25,486 bases of DNA from DUPQ01 sp022706885 (GTDB taxonomy: Bacteria > Bacillota > Clostridia > DUPQ01): NCBI GenBank assembly GCA_022706885.1, contig JAKJBR010000016.1, positions 1 through 25,486 of the forward strand. Reading direction: 5' to 3'. Position numbers and translations under genes: made by a program. Of this stretch, positions 7,892 through 16,170 are shown one piece after another. Under the pieces are notes generated by a model. It was given only the letters and a program-made list of their open reading frames with translations. It was not told where the DNA came from and made no database searches. How positions within the stretch are numbered: the first letter of the stretch is position 1; each line of letters opens with the position of its first letter.

Positions 7892-9346
7892 TTATAAGTG
7901 CCTCCTCTTAAGGTAAACAATACCGCCTGTTAACAGGATTAAGGCAGGCAGCACATAAAGAAGCACTGCTACGAAATTAGCCTGCGATGCGGTAACGGAT
8001 AATATATTTACAAAGTAATTCTTTTCTTCAATGTTGACCCGGCTGTAATCGCCTTCCAGCCAGTTTAAAAGACCTATGAAGAACTTTGACGAATCGGCTT
8101 CATATGACTTGTTGTTAACAAGAATGTAGTCTCTCATGAAATCGGTGGAACCTAAAACAACCAATCGCGATTCGGTTGCAAGGCTTCTTGCCGAAGCTCC
8201 TACATATGCCGCTCCCGATGTGGAATCATACCCGCTTATGGAAGCTTCCTGCTTGGATAAAGAGCTTGTCCTCAATAACGGATTTACCGACAAAAATGCT
8301 TTGGACTTATTTAACAGCCTTATACTTCTGGCATTGGGGGTAAGCAGATAGGAGATATTGCCGTACACATTTAAAGTGGCCTCCGAGCCCACAATCTCGG
8401 GGAAGATATAGTACTGGTTGCTGGCCATATAGGAGTTGGTGTCATATTCCTTTATTCTGTCGTAGTTATACCGGATGTTATAAAAATCCAGGAACTTCTG
8501 TATATTGGGATATTTCTCGTTTGTCTCCTGCGCTCCCAGACAAATCATCAGACTTCCGCCATTATTCATAAAATCATCCAGAAGTTTTACTTCCTCTTCC
8601 AATAAATCAATGGTCGGGTTGATTATAAGAAGTATGTTTGCATCAGCCGGTATTTCCCTCTTTGTTCTTAAGTCGAACGAGGACACATCATATCCGTTAA
8701 GCTCCATTACGTCTCTTGCGGTGATGTATCCGTCAAAATACGAATACTCGTTATGGCCCAATACAAAGTAGACTTTTGAATAGCTGTCTCTTGTAACATA
8801 ACTTATTGCACTTGTGAAAGCGTTCTCCACCTTGGAACCGGTATCGGTTATTTCAAATGTCGTATCGGAACTGACATAGGTACTGAACAGATCATAGTAC
8901 TTGACCGCTCTGGTATTACCGTCTTTTGTTCTTCTTACAACAAAGTTCTGTTTGGAAAGATTCAACGCACCGGTAGGATCCAGCGAGGAAACATAACCGA
9001 CATTGGTATCGGGATCCACATAAGTTACCGTTATATTATCGTAATCGTCATAATAGTTCAGAAACCTTATTACATTGTAATAACTGGATTGCGAGCTTAT
9101 TTTCGTAGGATCCATAAGTCCGATTATTTCCACCTCATCCTCCAGATTATCCAATATCTGTTTGGATGTGTCACTCAGAGTGTACAATCCTTCGGGGGTT
9201 AAGTCCCACTCTATTCCCAATAACGGAACGGTAATGTTAATGACAATGAATAAAGCAAGTACTATTGCCACAATTATGAAAGAACTTGTGCCGTATCTGA
9301 AACTTTTGCTTGTCAATATTTTTCTTAATTTGTTTTCTTTTTTCAT
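7892..9346 (-). CDS. GldG-like ABC transporter auxiliary protein
   Basis: A GldG-type (ABC_transp_aux) protein of 484 aa: one N-terminal membrane segment after a short basic cytoplasmic tail, a large extracytoplasmic domain with the family's early LTPEGLYTLSDTS and later DFMNNGGSLMI motifs, and a C-terminal membrane segment ending KRRHL. I chose the ATG at 9344-9346 because AGGGGTG stands 6-7 bases upstream and the permease stop is just 4 bases away. An in-frame ATG at 9379 would add 11 residues inside the permease gene and lacks a comparable site. GldG proteins act with the GldA ATPase and GldF permease in gliding Bacteroidetes. In Firmicutes the exported substrate is not established. Confidence 0.88.
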   Translation of the reverse strand: MKKENKLRKILTSKSFRYGTSSFIIVAIVLALFIVINITVPLLGIEWDLTPEGLYTLSDTSKQILDNLEDEVEIIGLMDPTKISSQSSYYNVIRFLNYYDDYDNITVTYVDPDTNVGYVSSLDPTGALNLSKQNFVVRRTKDGNTRAVKYYDLFSTYVSSDTTFEITDTGSKVENAFTSAISYVTRDSYSKVYFVLGHNEYSYFDGYITARDVMELNGYDVSSFDLRTKREIPADANILLIINPTIDLLEEEVKLLDDFMNNGGSLMICLGAQETNEKYPNIQKFLDFYNIRYNYDRIKEYDTNSYMASNQYYIFPEIVGSEATLNVYGNISYLLTPNARSIRLLNKSKAFLSVNPLLRTSSLSKQEASISGYDSTSGAAYVGASARSLATESRLVVLGSTDFMRDYILVNNKSYEADSSKFFIGLLNWLEGDYSRVNIEEKNYFVNILSVTASQANFVAVLLYVLPALILLTGGIVYLKRRHL

Positions 9347-9350
9347 GTCA

Positions 9351-10055
9351 TCACCCCTGTACCCAACGGCGTCTTTCAATCACTCTTACCGTCATATACA
9401 ACATCAATGCGGTAAAAGAAAGGAAGAAGACGATATTTTCCAAAGTGAGCAATCCGTCGGTGAAGACTTTATATCTTGAAAGTACCGATATCCATTCCAT
9501 AATACCGCCCAGTACTCCTCCTACCGTTGCGGCATATTGATCGGCAATCCACATTGCAAACATTATAACCAACGAAATGATTGCCGCTATAATCTGGTTT
9601 TCCGTCAAAGAGGAACTGAAAACTCCCACTGCACAGAAAGCCGCTCCGAGCAGAATGAATCCGATATATGCTCCTACAAGCTGAATGGTAATAACTCCCT
9701 CAAATATAACCACTATCAGAGGATAAATAAAGGAAATAACTACAATCACCAGGAAAACCGTGAATGTGGCCAAAAACTTACCTATAACAATCCTTGGCAG
9801 CGATGTCGGCGAAGTGAGTAATAACACCTCGGTTCCGTTCTTTTTATCTTCCGCTAAAATCCTCATTGTAAGTATGGGTATTATGAATATAAGGAAAACT
9901 CCGATATCGCCGAGAACTTCCACAAAATCACCGTATCCTGCCTTAAGCGCCGGATGGAAGTAAATGGACATTATCAGAACATACACTCCGATAAGAACAT
10001 ATGCTATGGGGGATTTAAAATATCCCGCAATTTCTTTTCTTGCTACAGCTGACAT
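9351..10055 (-). CDS. ABC-2 type permease, GldF-like
   Basis: A 234-aa permease with about six membrane helices. It starts with the family's MSAVARKEIAGYFKSPIAYV and contains the conserved MRILAEDKKNGTEVLLLTSP stretch between helices 2 and 3 that marks GldF/NosY-like ABC-2 permeases. Such permeases pair with a single ATPase to export a substrate across the cytoplasmic membrane. It lies 1 base after the ATPase gene and is followed closely by the GldG-like gene. Substrate unknown. Confidence 0.9.
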   Translation of the reverse strand: MSAVARKEIAGYFKSPIAYVLIGVYVLIMSIYFHPALKAGYGDFVEVLGDIGVFLIFIIPILTMRILAEDKKNGTEVLLLTSPTSLPRIVIGKFLATFTVFLVIVVISFIYPLIVVIFEGVITIQLVGAYIGFILLGAAFCAVGVFSSSLTENQIIAAIISLVIMFAMWIADQYAATVGGVLGGIMEWISVLSRYKVFTDGLLTLENIVFFLSFTALMLYMTVRVIERRRWVQG

Positions 10056-10056
10056 A

Positions 10057-11016
10057 TTATTCCTCCTCCGTATGCTTTATACCGTCACTGCTTACAACCG
10101 AGATAAAGATATCTTCCAGTGTTGCTGCGGACGGCCTTATCTCCAGAATAGGCGCCTTTATTTCCGCCATTTTGTAGAATATTTCTTCTCTGATGTCCCT
10201 ATCGCTCCCGGTTTCCAGTACATATTTAAATACCGAATCTTCCGCTTTGGCTGTCATGGTTACATACCGGACATTGGGTATATTACCCAAAGTCTTTAAC
10301 ACCTTGTCTTTGTCGCCTTTTACCGTCAGGTTAAGTTTGGCAATTTTTGAAAGACCGGCGGAAAGTCTGTCGGGAGTATCTTCGGCAACAATCTTTCCTT
10401 TGTTTATGATAACCACCCTTTCGCATATCATGCTTACTTCCGGCAATATGTGCGTACTCAAAATAATGGTTCTGTCGGTTGCCAACCCTTTTATAACTCT
10501 CCTTATTTCCACAATCTGCTTGGGATCCAGTCCCACCGTAGGCTCGTCAAGAATCAATACCTTGGGATTTCCCACCAACGCCTGTGCCAATCCCACTCTC
10601 TGACGGTATCCTTTGGATAAGTTGTCTATAAGTCGCTTTCTGTGGTCGGTCAATCCCACTAACTCCATTATGTCGGACAATTCGCTTTTTTTCTTGCTTT
10701 TCGGAGCTTTTTTCAAGTCGGAAACAAAACTCAAGTATTCGGTTACGGTCATATCTTTATATAGAGGGGGCTGCTCGGGCAGATAGCCTATTCGCTTCTT
10801 TACCTCTTCGGGATGAGTGGTAATATCATACCCGCCCACCGTTACTGTCCCGCTTGTCGACGGAAGATAACCTGTGATGATATTCATTGTGGTGGATTTA
10901 CCGGAACCGTTAGGTCCCAGAAATCCCAGTATTTCCCCTTCTTTTACTTTGAAGCTGATATCATCGACGGCAACAACCTGTCCGTAATGCTTGACAAGAT
11001 TTTTTATCTCAATCAC
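10057..11016 (-). CDS. ABC transporter ATP-binding protein, GldA-like
   Basis: The 319-aa ATPase subunit of the exporter. Visible motifs are Walker A GPNGSGKS (34-41), the Q-loop in YLPEQPP, signature LSKGYRQR (133-140), Walker B VLILDEP (153-159) with catalytic E158, and the H-switch STHIL. A C-terminal extension of about 90 residues follows the core, as in other ABC-2 ATPases of this type. The start codon is GTG at 11014-11016, supported by AGGAGG eight bases upstream. First gene of the six-gene minus-strand operon that runs to 4835. Confidence 0.93.
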   Translation of the reverse strand: MIEIKNLVKHYGQVVAVDDISFKVKEGEILGFLGPNGSGKSTTMNIITGYLPSTSGTVTVGGYDITTHPEEVKKRIGYLPEQPPLYKDMTVTEYLSFVSDLKKAPKSKKKSELSDIMELVGLTDHRKRLIDNLSKGYRQRVGLAQALVGNPKVLILDEPTVGLDPKQIVEIRRVIKGLATDRTIILSTHILPEVSMICERVVIINKGKIVAEDTPDRLSAGLSKIAKLNLTVKGDKDKVLKTLGNIPNVRYVTMTAKAEDSVFKYVLETGSDRDIREEIFYKMAEIKAPILEIRPSAATLEDIFISVVSSDGIKHTEEE

Positions 11017-11066
11017 TGGGCTGACCTCCTTATTATTTAGTCTGACATCAGTTTTACAGCCTTTAT

Positions 11067-11094
11067 ATTATAACGCATTATATACTCTTTTCAA
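11067..11094 (-). promoter_or_regulatory. Promoter of the Gld-like ABC operon
   Basis: Minus-strand -35 TTGAAA (11089-11094), 16-bp spacer, -10 TATAAT (11067-11072), about 45 bases before the GTG start. No other strong promoter is visible within the tightly packed downstream genes. Confidence 0.65.
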
Positions 11095-11185
11095 CAATTT
11101 ATTAAGTATTTACATTATTCGTTTGTTTTAATTACTTTAATTAATGTTAATATATATGGTATCATGTATTCAACGGAGGCTTTTT

Positions 11186-11575
11186 ATGTACGATGGTGAA
11201 CACAGACCGCTGATACTTATCATATTGTTTTCCATAATATCGGTGGGTTTTTTTAATTTTTACTGGTTATATATTGCAACATATGAAATCAAACAGGTTT
11301 CAAGGGAAGCGGACAGAATAAAGCCGGGTGTGGAAACATTCTTAGCTATCATAACCGCCGGCTTCTACATTATCTACTGGTCATATAAGTATAACAAGCT
11401 TTTATATGATGCACAGGCAACACATAGAGTTACCCCTCAGGATGTAGCTCTTCCCGCAGCAATATTCTCTTTCCCCGTTATTACATTTATCGGAATGTGC
11501 TTTACACAGCATCAGCTCAACAGACTGTGGAAGTACGGTACCGCTCCCCAGGCCAAGAAGAAGAGAGATAAATAA
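11186..11575 (+). CDS. DUF4234 membrane protein
   Basis: Small integral membrane protein of 129 aa with three hydrophobic segments. It carries two copies of the DUF4234-like pattern: hydrophobic run, then YW, then K/E-rich helix (FNFYWLYIATYEI and FYIIYWSYKYNKLL), and ends in a basic tail KKKRDK. Function of the family is unknown. I place the start at the ATG at 11186, which has GGAGG six bases upstream. An in-frame ATG at 11144 lacks such a site. It is divergent from the ABC operon and convergent with rnpB. Confidence 0.82.
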   Translation: MYDGEHRPLILIILFSIISVGFFNFYWLYIATYEIKQVSREADRIKPGVETFLAIITAGFYIIYWSYKYNKLLYDAQATHRVTPQDVALPAAIFSFPVITFIGMCFTQHQLNRLWKYGTAPQAKKKRDK

Positions 11576-11601
11576 TATTAATTCAATAATCCCGGATATT
11601 A

Positions 11602-11628
11602 AAAAATGTGCCGTTTAAGCACATTTTT
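11602..11628. terminator. Shared bidirectional terminator of rnpB and the DUF4234 gene
   Basis: A perfect 10-bp inverted repeat (11602-11611 with 11619-11628, core ATGTGC/GCACAT) with a 7-base loop is flanked by A-runs on one side and T-runs on the other. Read on the minus strand it is GC-stem plus TTTTTT just past the rnpB 3' end. On the plus strand it follows the DUF4234 stop by 26 bases. Confidence 0.85.
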
Positions 11629-11631
11629 CCT

Positions 11632-11971
11632 TACCGGATCTGTAAGCCGGGTTCTGTATTAGACGATCATCTGTCTAGGCACAATATCTCTATCATACTC
11701 AAGCCACCTTTAGAGACGGGCGGGCAACCCATAGTCCCTTTTTGCGGTGTTGCTCCGGATGGGGTTTACATAGCCTGATATGTTACCATACCGCTGGTGA
11801 GCTCTTACCTCGCCTTTCCACCCTTACCGTATCGCTACGGCGGTATCTCTCTGTTGCACTTTCCTTGAAGTCACCTTCACCGGTAATTAGCCGGCACCCT
11901 GCCCTTCGGAGCCCGGACTTTCCTCATCTGCAGCCTTTAGGCATTGCATCCGCGATCGTCTGATCCGGTCA
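11632..11971 (-). ncRNA. rnpB: RNase P RNA (type A)
   Basis: Catalytic RNA of ribonuclease P, which matures tRNA 5' ends. On the minus strand the diagnostic GAGGAAAGTCCGGGCTCC appears near the 5' end. Universal conserved elements follow (AAAGTGCAACAGAGAG, AGGGTGGAAAGGCGAGGTAAGAGCTC split across the P8-P11 region), and the 3' end reads ACAGAACCCGGCTTACAG. Terminal helix P1 pairs CCGGATC (revcomp of 11962-11968) with GATCCGG (revcomp of 11634-11640). The layout is the ancestral type A found in Clostridia, not the Bacillus type B. Ends are estimated from P1, the promoter and the terminator. Confidence 0.96.
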
Positions 11972-11979
11972 GGTCAGTA

Positions 11980-12008
11980 ATTATATCACTTTATTATATT
12001 TTTATCAA
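11980..12008 (-). promoter_or_regulatory. rnpB promoter
   Basis: Minus-strand -35 TTGATA (12003-12008), 17-bp spacer, -10 TATAAT (11980-11985). The predicted start near 11973 agrees with the beginning of the RNase P RNA. Confidence 0.85.
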
Positions 12009-12053
12009 ATATGTGTATTCATCACCTTTAAAATACTTTACACCGAATTTTAA

Positions 12054-12797
12054 TTAAAAATATACGGAAATTCTTTTTTTGTACGGGAAAATATCCAATG
12101 AAGGGAACTTATCAGCCAAAAGGGCGGATAAATCATCAACGAAAATCTCCTCCGATTCATAGTGTCCCAATTCCACGATTGCAGGTCCCGTACCCGCCAT
12201 GGATTTGAGAATATCATACTTTATCTCTCCCGTTATAAACACATCTATATCCAAACTCTTTATATCTTCGGAAAAGCTGCCTGAAGAACCGGTTCCCACA
12301 GCCACTGCACTTACCTTATCCGGTATATTGCCGGTCACCTTAACCGTATCCACACCCAAACTTTTCTTTATTTTATCAATGTATTTATTAAAGTCGGTTG
12401 TATCGGTGATTCCTGCCCTTCCCAAAGATATTCCGTCTTCAAAAAAGATATGTTTTGTTTCTCTTAAAAAGCATTTTTGTGCCAAAACATCATTCAGCCT
12501 TGCAGCATCATAATTGGTATGAAGCGAAATCACGGCACTTTTGTTACGTATAACTGTAATAAGTTCATCGTTATCTATCCTGTAAAGAGGGTCATAAATG
12601 AAGGGATGATGAGTTATTATTAAATCGGCTTTACAGGATACCGCATATTCCGCGGCATCTTTTGTAATATCCAGACATACCATAACCCTTCTTATATTGT
12701 CCTTTCCCTTGATTAGTAACCCGACATTATCCCGCTCTGTACTTTTATCGGCAGGTGCAACCGATTCCAGATATTTAATTATTTTTGATATTTTCAT
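12054..12797 (-). CDS. Nif3-like dinuclear metal centre protein
   Basis: Nif3/YbgI family protein, 247 aa, the short form without the PII-like insert seen in the roughly 370-aa Bacillus YqfO. Family landmarks are NVGLLI near 24-29, the metal-binding THHP (H63, H64), HTNYD (H93, D97) and the late GHYESE motif. Metal-dependent GTP cyclohydrolase I type 2 activity has been proposed for family members, but the cellular role is not settled. Its start overlaps the trmK stop by 4 bases (12794-12797), the usual trmK-nif3 pairing in Firmicutes. Confidence 0.92.
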   Translation of the reverse strand: MKISKIIKYLESVAPADKSTERDNVGLLIKGKDNIRRVMVCLDITKDAAEYAVSCKADLIITHHPFIYDPLYRIDNDELITVIRNKSAVISLHTNYDAARLNDVLAQKCFLRETKHIFFEDGISLGRAGITDTTDFNKYIDKIKKSLGVDTVKVTGNIPDKVSAVAVGTGSSGSFSEDIKSLDIDVFITGEIKYDILKSMAGTGPAIVELGHYESEEIFVDDLSALLADKFPSLDIFPYKKRISVYF

Positions 12798-13471
12798 AAC
12801 AGTTCCTCCAATGCTCTTTTTAATTTTATTTCTTCGGTAAAATCTCTGCCTGCTTCCCTGTATCCCGCTATCATATCGTCCAGCTTTTTTATATACCCCG
12901 AAACATATCCGGGTAACAGAGGATGATGTCTTTTTGCTAAAATTTCCGACGCTATCGTGTCGATTTCGGTGTACGGCTGATTGATACCCGTGTAACTTGC
13001 CCGAAAAGCATTATATATCTTGTCTCTATCATTAATGAGTGCTTCCTCTTCAATAGCAAATCCGTTATCCCACAAAAAGGCCCGCAAACGTTCGGTTTTG
13101 CTCTGACACTGTAAGATTAACCATTCACAACTTTTTGCGCTGTCCATATCTTTTTTAAGTATATCGACTATGACATCGGCACCCATTCCGGCTATAATAA
13201 CACAACAGCCATCCCCCACATGACTTATTCCGTCAGCGACAAACACATCAATATGCTTTTCCATACCGAACAGCCGGACATTTCTCTTGGCGATTCTTAC
13301 CGGTCCCTCTTTTATATCGGTGGCAACGGCTGTTTTACATATACCTTTTTGTATGAGATATATGGTCAGATAGCAGTGATCGGTACCTATATCAAATACC
13401 TTCTCACACGGCAGCGCCAAATCCGCTACCATGAGCAATCTGTTACTTAACAGTCGTTTAACCTCTCTCAT
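12794..13471 (-). CDS. trmK: tRNA (adenine(22)-N(1))-methyltransferase
   Basis: SAM-dependent enzyme that methylates N1 of A22 in tRNA. The 225-aa length matches the TrmK/YqfN family. The SAM-binding loop is FDIGTDH (26-32), followed by the VADG and IAGMGAD motifs, and a helical C-terminal domain. It is co-transcribed with nif3. In many Firmicutes it follows rpoD directly; here rpoD lies about 6.8 kb away. Confidence 0.93.
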   Translation of the reverse strand: MREVKRLLSNRLLMVADLALPCEKVFDIGTDHCYLTIYLIQKGICKTAVATDIKEGPVRIAKRNVRLFGMEKHIDVFVADGISHVGDGCCVIIAGMGADVIVDILKKDMDSAKSCEWLILQCQSKTERLRAFLWDNGFAIEEEALINDRDKIYNAFRASYTGINQPYTEIDTIASEILAKRHHPLLPGYVSGYIKKLDDMIAGYREAGRDFTEEIKLKRALEELL

Positions 13472-13510
13472 ATTCCCTATTTTACATTATCATAGATATT
13501 TTTAGTACGG

Positions 13511-13544
13511 AAAACACGGTTTTTATACTCAAAACACGATTTCT
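13511..13544. repeat. Two direct repeats, 20-bp period, upstream of trmK
   Basis: AAAACACG occurs at 13511-13518 and again at 13531-13538; extended units match AAAACACGnTTTnT. The pair is flanked by TACGGA (13506-13511) and TCCGTA (13544-13549). It lies in the 189-base space between trmK and the tRNA promoter. No clear -35/-10 for trmK was found beside it. Regulatory meaning is unproven. Confidence 0.4.
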
Positions 13545-13611
13545 CCGTATTCTTAAATGAAATTTGACTTTAAAAGGGCTTAAGGGAGCAACGAAATCTT
13601 GAAAAAAGTTG

Positions 13612-13640
13612 TTGACCGGGTTTATACTTGTATGTATAAT
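13612..13640 (+). promoter_or_regulatory. tRNA promoter
   Basis: TTGACC (13612-13617), 17-bp spacer, TATAAT (13635-13640). Start site near 13647, about 14 bases before the mature tRNA. Confidence 0.8.
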
Positions 13641-13660
13641 ATATCAAGTATTGAGCTTTA

Positions 13661-13737
13661 GGGCCTTTAGCTCAGTTGGTTAGAGCAACCGGCTCATAAC
13701 CGGTCGGTCCGCGGTTCGAGTCCGTGAAGGCCCACCA
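13661..13737 (+). tRNA. tRNA with CAT anticodon (Met, or Ile2 needing lysidine)
   Basis: A 77-nt cloverleaf with encoded CCA. The acceptor stem is GGGCCTT/AAGGCCC, the D arm has AGTTGGTTA, the anticodon stem is ACCGG/CCGGT around CTCATAA, and the T loop is TTCGAGT. The anticodon is CAT. From the anticodon alone it would be tRNA-Met. The CCTTTAGCTC start and GGCTCATAACC arm also resemble tRNA-Ile2 (CAU) of Firmicutes, where the C is changed to lysidine, so identity is left open. It is not the initiator type, since the first base pair is G-C. Confidence 0.93.
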
Positions 13738-13749
13738 CCGATAACAAAT

Positions 13750-13788
13750 CCGAACATATTTCCGTTGCGTAATGTGTTCGGTTTTTTT
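13750..13788 (+). terminator. Terminator after the tRNA
   Basis: An 11-bp stem with one G-U pair (13750-13760 with 13771-13781, core CCGAACA/TGTTCGG), 10-base loop, then seven T. The T-run overlaps the stop codon of the convergent regulator gene. Confidence 0.8.
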
Positions 13789-14596
13789 ATTGCTTTTTAC
13801 GATATTCTCTTGCCGACATACCCGCAATTTGTTTGAAGATTCTGGAAAAGTGGTTGTAATCGCCAAAACCCGTAGCAAAGGCAATGTCCGTTACGGACAT
13901 ATCGGTTACTGTCAGCATCCGCTGAGCATGGACTATCCGCTGCCTTCGTATATATTCCGCAAGACCGCAACCCAGATAGTCGGCGGAAAGCTCATATAAT
14001 CTGGTACGACCTATTCTGAAAGCGACGCATATATCCCTTACCGTAATATTCTCCGAAAGATGCTCTTCAACATATCGGTCAATCTCCCGAATAAACGCCG
14101 ATTGATTGGGAACGACCCAACGGTTAGTGATTACGTAGGCGGTAATGGCCTGTAAGACCGTGGCGGCTGCACTCAGTTCCCGCTGAGACTTGACGGGAAT
14201 GTTGTCCGCTTCACGGGCAAGCTCAGGATAGCGCCTTTTAATATTGCTTCTGGTTTCTTCACAGTTTTCCTTCAGGATAATCTGACCGAACATAACATAA
14301 GCCAGCACACCGTCCTTATCCATAATGGGGGCAACGGCTTCGGTCAGTCCGGCATGGCATTTGTAAATAACCGGTTGCCTGTTTTTGGCGCACTTTAAGC
14401 AACCGCTCTTATCGCTGACAAAACACCCGGCTTCGCCTTCCGGAGTCTTACGCAACATGTGGCAGAAGTGCTCCCGCTCCCTCGGATAGGCCAGAAGCTC
14501 TCTGAACTCCGCGTCAAAAATAACGATACGAATATCGGTCAGCGTATAGAAATCCTGCAGCACCTTATACAGATTTGCGGTATTAAGTTGTAGCAT
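13787..14596 (-). CDS. AraC-family regulator with PocR sensory domain
   Basis: A 269-aa transcription factor. The N-terminal PocR-type ligand domain (about 5-120) carries its typical cysteines C45, C58, C66, C69 and C80. The C-terminal AraC double helix-turn-helix spans about 170-265 and ends with the consensus IAFATGFGDYNHFSRIFKQ. I use the ATG at 14594-14596: an AAGGA lies upstream, and a promoter at 14620-14648 would place a start at 14644 before transcription begins. It is divergent from the sugar operon across a region holding direct repeats, so it is very likely the activator of that operon, responding to a pathway ligand that cannot be named. Confidence 0.88.
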   Translation of the reverse strand: MLQLNTANLYKVLQDFYTLTDIRIVIFDAEFRELLAYPREREHFCHMLRKTPEGEAGCFVSDKSGCLKCAKNRQPVIYKCHAGLTEAVAPIMDKDGVLAYVMFGQIILKENCEETRSNIKRRYPELAREADNIPVKSQRELSAAATVLQAITAYVITNRWVVPNQSAFIREIDRYVEEHLSENITVRDICVAFRIGRTRLYELSADYLGCGLAEYIRRQRIVHAQRMLTVTDMSVTDIAFATGFGDYNHFSRIFKQIAGMSAREYRKKQ

Positions 14597-14619
14597 CTCT
14601 ATACCATCCTTCTTTTTGC

Positions 14620-14648
14620 ATAATAGCACAAACAGGATAAACATACAA
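14620..14648 (-). promoter_or_regulatory. Promoter of the AraC-type regulator
   Basis: Minus-strand -35 TTGTAT (14643-14648), 17-bp spacer, -10 TATTAT (14620-14625), giving a short leader before the ATG at 14596. Confidence 0.55.
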
Positions 14649-14650
14649 TA

Positions 14651-14680
14651 GCGGACAAATCTACAATGTTGCGGACAAAT
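14651..14680. promoter_or_regulatory. Direct-repeat operator between regulator and sugar operon
   Basis: GCGGACAAAT occurs exactly twice, at 14651-14660 and 14671-14680, a 20-bp period (about two helical turns). Each copy has ACAAT a few bases upstream. AraC-family proteins bind such direct half-sites on one DNA face. The pair abuts the regulator's -35 box and lies about 80 bases before the operon start codon. No good -35 is seen for the operon, as expected of an activated promoter. Confidence 0.65.
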
Positions 14681-14757
14681 AAAACTATTATTGAAATGAC
14701 CGATTATGTATTCTGAAATCAGCCATAAAATGTAATAATATAAGGGGGATATTTACC

Positions 14758-16158
14758 ATGAAAAAAATGACATTTGCTCTTTGCTTCAGCAACCGCGGGT
14801 TTATGCCCGGCGAACTTATTTACAATGCCCGTGAGGATATGGTCAAGGCTGTTACCGCAGCCGGCTACGACTATATTATGATGGATGCGGATCTGACGCG
14901 CTATGGCGGTGTGGAGACCCGGGACGAAGGCCGCCTGTATGCCGAGTGGCTGGCAAAGTACAGGGGCCGGTATGACGGTGTCATCTTTTCCATGCCCATT
15001 TTTGCTGATGAAAACGGCGCTATAATCGCTCTGCAGGACGCGGGAGTACCCATCCTTATGCAGGCTTACCCTGATGAAATAGGCAAAATGGACTTCCAGC
15101 ACCGTCGTGACGCTTATTGCGGCAAGTTCTCGGTTACCGATGTGTTCTGCCAATATAATGTGCCTTTCACAGTGTTAAAACCTCATGTTGTTCACCCTCT
15201 TTCCGACAAATTCCAAGAGAATCTCCGCGACTTTGCCGCAATCTGTCGTGTGGTAAACGGTATGAAGCGATTTAACTTGGGCTGCATAGGTGCACGTACC
15301 ACCGCTTTCAAGACCGTCCGCTTTGACGAGATTGCTCTGCAGAAGTACGGTATCAATGTGGAATCCTTCGACCTTTCCGAACTGTTCGCCAAGGTAAAGG
15401 ACAAGAAGAACGACGACCCTGCCGTATCTGCCAAAATCCAACGGCTGAAGAACTACTCGGATTTTTCCCTTGTTCCGAAGGAAAATATGTACACACTGGC
15501 CAAGGTGAGTGTTGTTATAGACCAATATATTAAGGAGTACCGTCTGGATGCTTTGGCTTTACGCTGCTGGAACGAAATGGAGACCTATCTCAGGATTTGT
15601 CCCTGTGTCCTGCTCAGCGAACTGAACGATCGGGGCATAGTAGCTTCCTGTGAGATTGATGTGTGTTCCGCAGTCACCATGCGGGCAATGAGTCTGGCTT
15701 CACAAGGTGCTACCGCTGTTCTGGACTGGAATAACAATTACGGAGAGGACGAAAACAAGGTCATACTGTTCCACTGCGGTCCCGTAGCCCAAAGCCTGAT
15801 GACCGGTCGCGGCACCGTTACCGAACATAAGATGTTTTCAAAGAGCGATCCCGGAAGCGGCTGGGGCAGCAACGAAGGCCGGATCAAGCCCATGCCCATA
15901 ACCATCTCCAACTGTCAGACCAAGGACGGTAAGATTATTGTTTATGTATCCGAAGGTAAGATTACCGAGGATGTGATTGAACGTGAGTTCTTCGGTTGTG
16001 CCGGGGTTGCAAAGATTGACGATTTGCAGAACAAACTGATAAAACTGGCCCGCGGCGGCTTTAAACATCATACATCCATTTGCGAAGGTCATTACAAGGA
16101 GGTTCTGAAGGAAGCCTTCACCACCTATCTTAACTACGATTGGGTGGAAATTGATTAG
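14758..16158 (+). CDS. L-fucose/arabinose isomerase family protein
   Basis: A 466-aa FucI/AraA-fold protein expected to interconvert an aldose and a ketose with a divalent metal. Recognisable parts are the N-terminal Rossmann-like domain and the C-terminal catalytic region: CWNEME (around 270-275), then GIVASCEIDV with E299 and D301 and the family-wide FHCG (H339-G341). It is shorter than true FucI (about 590 aa), so it belongs to the FucI-like group whose substrates are mostly uncharacterised. AGGGGGAT precedes the ATG. First gene of a four-gene operon with kinase, epimerase-like protein and aldolase, so its product is probably the ketose that the kinase phosphorylates. Confidence 0.85.
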   Translation: MKKMTFALCFSNRGFMPGELIYNAREDMVKAVTAAGYDYIMMDADLTRYGGVETRDEGRLYAEWLAKYRGRYDGVIFSMPIFADENGAIIALQDAGVPILMQAYPDEIGKMDFQHRRDAYCGKFSVTDVFCQYNVPFTVLKPHVVHPLSDKFQENLRDFAAICRVVNGMKRFNLGCIGARTTAFKTVRFDEIALQKYGINVESFDLSELFAKVKDKKNDDPAVSAKIQRLKNYSDFSLVPKENMYTLAKVSVVIDQYIKEYRLDALALRCWNEMETYLRICPCVLLSELNDRGIVASCEIDVCSAVTMRAMSLASQGATAVLDWNNNYGEDENKVILFHCGPVAQSLMTGRGTVTEHKMFSKSDPGSGWGSNEGRIKPMPITISNCQTKDGKIIVYVSEGKITEDVIEREFFGCAGVAKIDDLQNKLIKLARGGFKHHTSICEGHYKEVLKEAFTTYLNYDWVEID

Positions 16159-16170
16159 GAGGAGAATACC

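Noticed and set aside
11742..11963. 73-aa open frame
   Set aside because: It is fully within the RNase P RNA gene on the other strand.
13672..13884. 70-aa open frame across the tRNA
   Set aside because: It reads antisense through the tRNA and its terminator. The apparent SNRGPTGYEPVALTN ending is a typical false protein from an antisense tRNA.
14597..14644. Upstream start (16 extra residues) for the AraC-type regulator
   Set aside because: The promoter predicted at 14620-14648 lies inside that extension, and the ATG at 14596 has its own Shine-Dalgarno.
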